Assembly (NCBI GenBank): GCA_035416745.1
Contig: DAOLNV010000006.1
Location: 54,758 to 117,360, forward strand
Direction of reading: 5' to 3'
From: Candidatus Hydrogenedentota bacterium
GTDB taxonomy: Bacteria; Hydrogenedentota; Hydrogenedentia; Hydrogenedentales; SLHB01
DNA: 62,603 bases
Within the stretch, counting starts at the first letter, position 1, and each line of letters starts with the position of its first letter. This document shows positions 59,730 to 62,603 of this stretch, one piece after another. The position numbers and the translations under genes were made by a program. Under the pieces are notes generated by a model. That model worked only from the letters and a program-made list of their open reading frames with translations, was not told where the DNA came from and made no database searches.

Positions 59730-62462
59730 TTAGTCGACGACGGCGACCTCGCTCCAGTCATCGAGCTTAATCTGAATCGAGTAGGCGCCTGCGCGGTACT
59801 TGACGTGGGCGTTGGCGTCGGCCTCGAGTCCGAACTTGTTGAACCGTTTCACCCGGGGCGTGCGGTCGTAGGGCCATGGAAACTCGCCTGATACCGCGGT
59901 AATCAGCCGCTCTTCGCCCAGTATCCATCCTTCGTGCAGCTCGCGCGGTGTGAACGGAAACATGACCGTTACCGGCCCAAACTCGCCCGCGACGCGCCCG
60001 TTAATCACTTGGGCTTCCTCGGGGCCGAACTCTTCCACGCCGTCGCCGTTGGCGTCGGGGTTCCGCGCGGGGAATTCAGTGGAGTAGTAGTAGTACAACT
60101 GCCCGAAGCGAAGATGGGCCGCGACGGTCCGCATAAAGAAATCGGCGCCGGCGTCACTCGGGAAGGCATGGCCGAGCCCGATAGGCGACCCGAGCTGTCC
60201 CTTGGCCAATTTGTCCATGAAGGGCGCGTCTCCTGCCATGGGATCGTACCCTTGTGTTTCCATAAAACGGCAGGCTGGCAGGCTCTGGAGCTCGAACAGA
60301 GCGGGCAGGGTGTTGCACACGACGGTCTTGCCGCGGTCGAGGACGTTCTGCACCCAGATACGGCGCGCCTCAGCGGAGACCAGGCCGAGGTCGGTCCATT
60401 GTGCGGCTACGCGTCCGTTTTCATCCAGGACGACGGTGCGTCCGTCCCACGCGGCTTTGTTGTAACGCTCGGGACTCTCGCTCCATGCGAGGCTGAATTG
60501 GTCGATGTACAGGCCGTCAAGGCCCACGTCATCGAGCAAGAAGGCCGTCTGCTCGAGGAAATTCTTGTGACGGAAGTTGTCGAGAGTGGGGTAGACCATG
60601 AGGTTGAGGGCGGGCTTCGTGGTGTAGTGCTGCACGTACCAGCAATCGAGGAGCACGCCGCCGTCGGCGTCGCGCAACACCGAATCGCGCCATAGCGAGG
60701 CGTCGACGAATGCCGTCATCTCGGGAGCGGCTTTCTGCCCGTATTTGCCGCCCACATCGCGGCCGATAGGGAAATCGGCCGGGATGGTTCCGCCGAAAAA
60801 CGACAACGGCACGGGAACCAGGTTGGTTTCGACGCAGGCCAGGCATTTGGCCCCCGGCACAATGCTCTGAATAAAGGCTCTGGCCTCGGTCATCATCTGT
60901 TTGTACTGGTCGCGAGAGTAGTCCCAGCCGTTGTAGTACTCAAACCAAGGCGTCAGCGCGAAGTATCTGAGTTTCTTGCGCAACACCATCGCGGCGGCTT
61001 CCTTGCGGCCTTCTTCGGAGGCAAGGCGCCGCACGTCGAAGAAGTCCCACGGGCCATCGATGGTGAAATTGACGTTCCAGTCCTCGCGCAGGGCGTTAAT
61101 GAAGCCGAAATAGTCGGATTCGACGGGGTAAACGGCCAGTTTGAGCGTGTAGGATTCTGCGGGTTTGAGGCCCAGGCGCTCCGTGCCAAAACTCAGGGCG
61201 TTCTCGCGCAGGAGCCGCTCCTGTTGGAGGCGCATGAGGTTGTCTTCGGGGGTGATGCCGATGCCGCTGCGTTCTTGTGCGAGGTACACCGTGGGGTTCT
61301 CGGGGAATTCGCCGAGGCCCATGCCCGCCGTATCAAGCCCGCCGAGCCGGACCTGCTTCGGCAGGCCGGGCGTGATGAGTCGATGTTTGACCGCGAGGCC
61401 CAGCACCTCGCTGGTCTTGTTGGTGATGGTGTCGGTGATGATGATGCAGCGCGGGGTGCGTTCGAACCACGGGCCTTCGTCGGTCTCTGGCAGGCCTTCC
61501 GGGCGTTTGGTGAACTCTTCAGGCCGCCGTATCGTGCGCTCGACGCGGTACGAGGCGCCCTCGGCCTTGAGGATTACACTGGTCGGGGCGACGTTCGCCT
61601 CGGGTTTCCATCCGGGCTCGCCCGCGGCCTCGCCGGTGCAGTTGAGCTCGTTGAAGCCCATGCCGCCGTCCTTGGGGAACGAGAACGCGGTCTCGAGGTA
61701 GTACGATTCGCCGGCAATGTCGATTCGGATGCCCCCGCTCGAGGGAATGCGCACCGGGTCTCCTTGACCGGGAACGGTGATGCCCGAGATGGGCCGCCGC
61801 TGGACCAGATGCGCCGTGCGCAGGGCCCGGACCTCGCGCGCGGGCATGGCCCCTGCGGCCAGGTCTTCGACGATGAGCTGCATTCCCGCGGGCGGGGCGC
61901 CGTTCCAGTATTCGGCGAGCGCGGTGTTGGTGATGGTCAGTTCGTTGCGCCAGCTCAGCTCGATGTCGCTGACATCGAGAAGATACCAGTAGCCCTCGTC
62001 GCGATCGGTAAGGATATTGGTGAGTTGAGGTTCGGCCGGCCCGAAGAACACCTCGAGACACGGCATCCCGGCTCGGGGCTGGATGAGGTTCTCCACAGGA
62101 TATCTGGGACTGCTGGTTTCGAAGACGCTGCGCCGGTTGAGAACGCGTTGTTCGCCGGAGCCCGTCTTTGCGCCCAGTTGCACGCCATTCAAGGCGAGAG
62201 CGAGGTAGTTGTTCCAGCCGGCGTCCTGGGGAGCATCAAAACGCGCCCGGAAGCGCAGGCAAATGGTTTCGCCGTCCTCGAGTTCCAGACGCGGGAAGGT
62301 AACGGTTGTGGTCGCCGGGGCGGTTTCGATAGGGAGCGTCACCGGCGCGGAAGCCTTCCATAACTCCCTCCACGCCGCCGATGCCGCTTTCGCCTCGGCC
62401 GCTCCTGCGGCGGACGCCGCCAGCACCAGACCCATCGCCACCACCATGCGTTTCATGGACAT
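59730..62462 (-). CDS. Large secreted glycosidase-like protein of unknown family
   Basis: 910 residues. Signal peptide (MKRMVVAMGLVLAASAAGA). An N-terminal beta-sandwich (~30-200: ETICLRFRARFDAPQDAGWN), a middle beta region, then a TIM-barrel-like core with TPWFEYYNGWDYSRDQYKQM, and a strand-end acid in VGLDGLYIDQFSLAWSE (~675), a position used by GH31/36-type retaining glycosidases. A calcium-loop-like NPDANGDGVEEFG lies near 835. I do not recognise a named family; a secreted glycan hydrolase or lyase is the best guess. Start: the ATG of MSMKRM with AAGAGGG upstream; the 42-codon extension is not signal-like. Confidence 0.7.
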   Translation of the reverse strand: MSMKRMVVAMGLVLAASAAGAAEAKAASAAWRELWKASAPVTLPIETAPATTTVTFPRLELEDGETICLRFRARFDAPQDAGWNNYLALALNGVQLGAKTGSGEQRVLNRRSVFETSSPRYPVENLIQPRAGMPCLEVFFGPAEPQLTNILTDRDEGYWYLLDVSDIELSWRNELTITNTALAEYWNGAPPAGMQLIVEDLAAGAMPAREVRALRTAHLVQRRPISGITVPGQGDPVRIPSSGGIRIDIAGESYYLETAFSFPKDGGMGFNELNCTGEAAGEPGWKPEANVAPTSVILKAEGASYRVERTIRRPEEFTKRPEGLPETDEGPWFERTPRCIIITDTITNKTSEVLGLAVKHRLITPGLPKQVRLGGLDTAGMGLGEFPENPTVYLAQERSGIGITPEDNLMRLQQERLLRENALSFGTERLGLKPAESYTLKLAVYPVESDYFGFINALREDWNVNFTIDGPWDFFDVRRLASEEGRKEAAAMVLRKKLRYFALTPWFEYYNGWDYSRDQYKQMMTEARAFIQSIVPGAKCLACVETNLVPVPLSFFGGTIPADFPIGRDVGGKYGQKAAPEMTAFVDASLWRDSVLRDADGGVLLDCWYVQHYTTKPALNLMVYPTLDNFRHKNFLEQTAFLLDDVGLDGLYIDQFSLAWSESPERYNKAAWDGRTVVLDENGRVAAQWTDLGLVSAEARRIWVQNVLDRGKTVVCNTLPALFELQSLPACRFMETQGYDPMAGDAPFMDKLAKGQLGSPIGLGHAFPSDAGADFFMRTVAAHLRFGQLYYYYSTEFPARNPDANGDGVEEFGPEEAQVINGRVAGEFGPVTVMFPFTPRELHEGWILGEERLITAVSGEFPWPYDRTPRVKRFNKFGLEADANAHVKYRAGAYSIQIKLDDWSEVAVVD

Positions 62463-62603
62463 GCCACTGCCCTCTTGCTGTTGGTCATTACGGAATGCTG
62501 TTGGAATACGTTCCTCAACAGCATAGCGAAGCGCTGCCGCACGGAGCAAGAAGAAGGAAGATTGCCCTGCCCAATCGCCGGATAACACGACGATTGGGGA
62601 AAC

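Noticed and set aside
1..62603. CRISPR arrays, prophage or transposase genes
   Set aside because: No regularly spaced repeat-spacer pattern and no recognisable recombinase in any frame.

Overview
This is a high-GC bacterial chromosome segment that looks Gram-negative. It has lipoproteins with clear lipoboxes, Tat-exported enzymes, type II secretion-like pseudopilins, a diaminopimelate (DAP) lysine/peptidoglycan branch and a MEP isoprenoid enzyme. No rRNA, tRNA, CRISPR array, transposase or phage gene was found. The accessory families (PmoA/DUF6807, GxGYxYP, DUF6259-like, tandem PhoPQ-related proteins, HzsA-like diheme protein, Tat-exported Gfo/Idh/MocA oxidoreductase) are typical of Planctomycetota, Lentisphaerota, Verrucomicrobiota and especially Hydrogenedentota. 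Hydrogenedentota is my best guess, from gene content only, because no taxonomic marker gene is present.

Layout. 1-1.64 kb (minus): a secreted Cys-containing protein cut by the window edge, and a PmoA-family lipoprotein. 2.0-5.5 kb (plus): a four-gene type II secretion/pseudopilin operon (two prepilins, a GspK-like protein, a GspF lacking its N-terminal domain). 5.6-7.8 kb (plus): acyl-CoA synthetase and an NTF2-like lipoprotein. 7.9-9.2 kb (minus): a stand-alone AICAR transformylase behind a clear ZTP riboswitch. 9.4-14.4 kb (minus): secreted GH2 and GH20 glycosidases. 14.7-19.7 kb (plus): UbiB-like kinase, ispE and a GxGYxYP secreted protein. 19.7-20.7 kb (minus): a zinc-ribbon rhomboid. 21-27.2 kb (plus): glgC, an acyltransferase-esterase fusion, a DegT aminotransferase and a Gfo/Idh/MocA oxidoreductase. 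27.3-29.0 kb (minus): dapA-dapB. 29.1-31.7 kb (plus): xseA-xseB-ispA. 31.8-34.8 kb (minus): HzsA-related diheme protein. 35.1-40.6 kb (plus): four unknown membrane proteins followed by an NfeD-like/flotillin pair. 40.8-42.1 kb (minus): alkaline-phosphatase-superfamily 'sulfatase' with a Thr nucleophile. 42.5-42.9 kb (plus): an orphan GspF N-domain protein under a strong promoter. 43.0-46.9 kb (minus): comF coupled to a DUF6259-like secreted protein. 47.1-47.7 kb (plus): exported tyrosine/dual-specificity phosphatase. 47.8-50.3 kb (minus): comEC and a 45-residue membrane peptide. 50.7-53.6 kb (plus): transketolase and a NagD-like phosphatase. 53.7-62.5 kb (minus): a Tat-exported isomerase/oxidoreductase pair, tandem PqaA-like proteins, a repeat-rich spacer and a large secreted GH-like protein.

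Housekeeping modules (purine, lysine, isoprenoid, glycogen, ExoVII, pentose phosphate) are interleaved with many secreted polysaccharide- and polyol-processing enzymes, fitting a heterotroph that degrades complex glycans. The strongest discoveries are the ZTP riboswitch with a split AICAR transformylase, the separation of the GspF N-domain from the GspF body, the 45-aa peptide ahead of comEC, the PlsC-esterase fusion, the Thr-to-Cys change in DapA, and the unknown membrane-protein cluster leading into a His/Asp-rich NfeD-flotillin pair.
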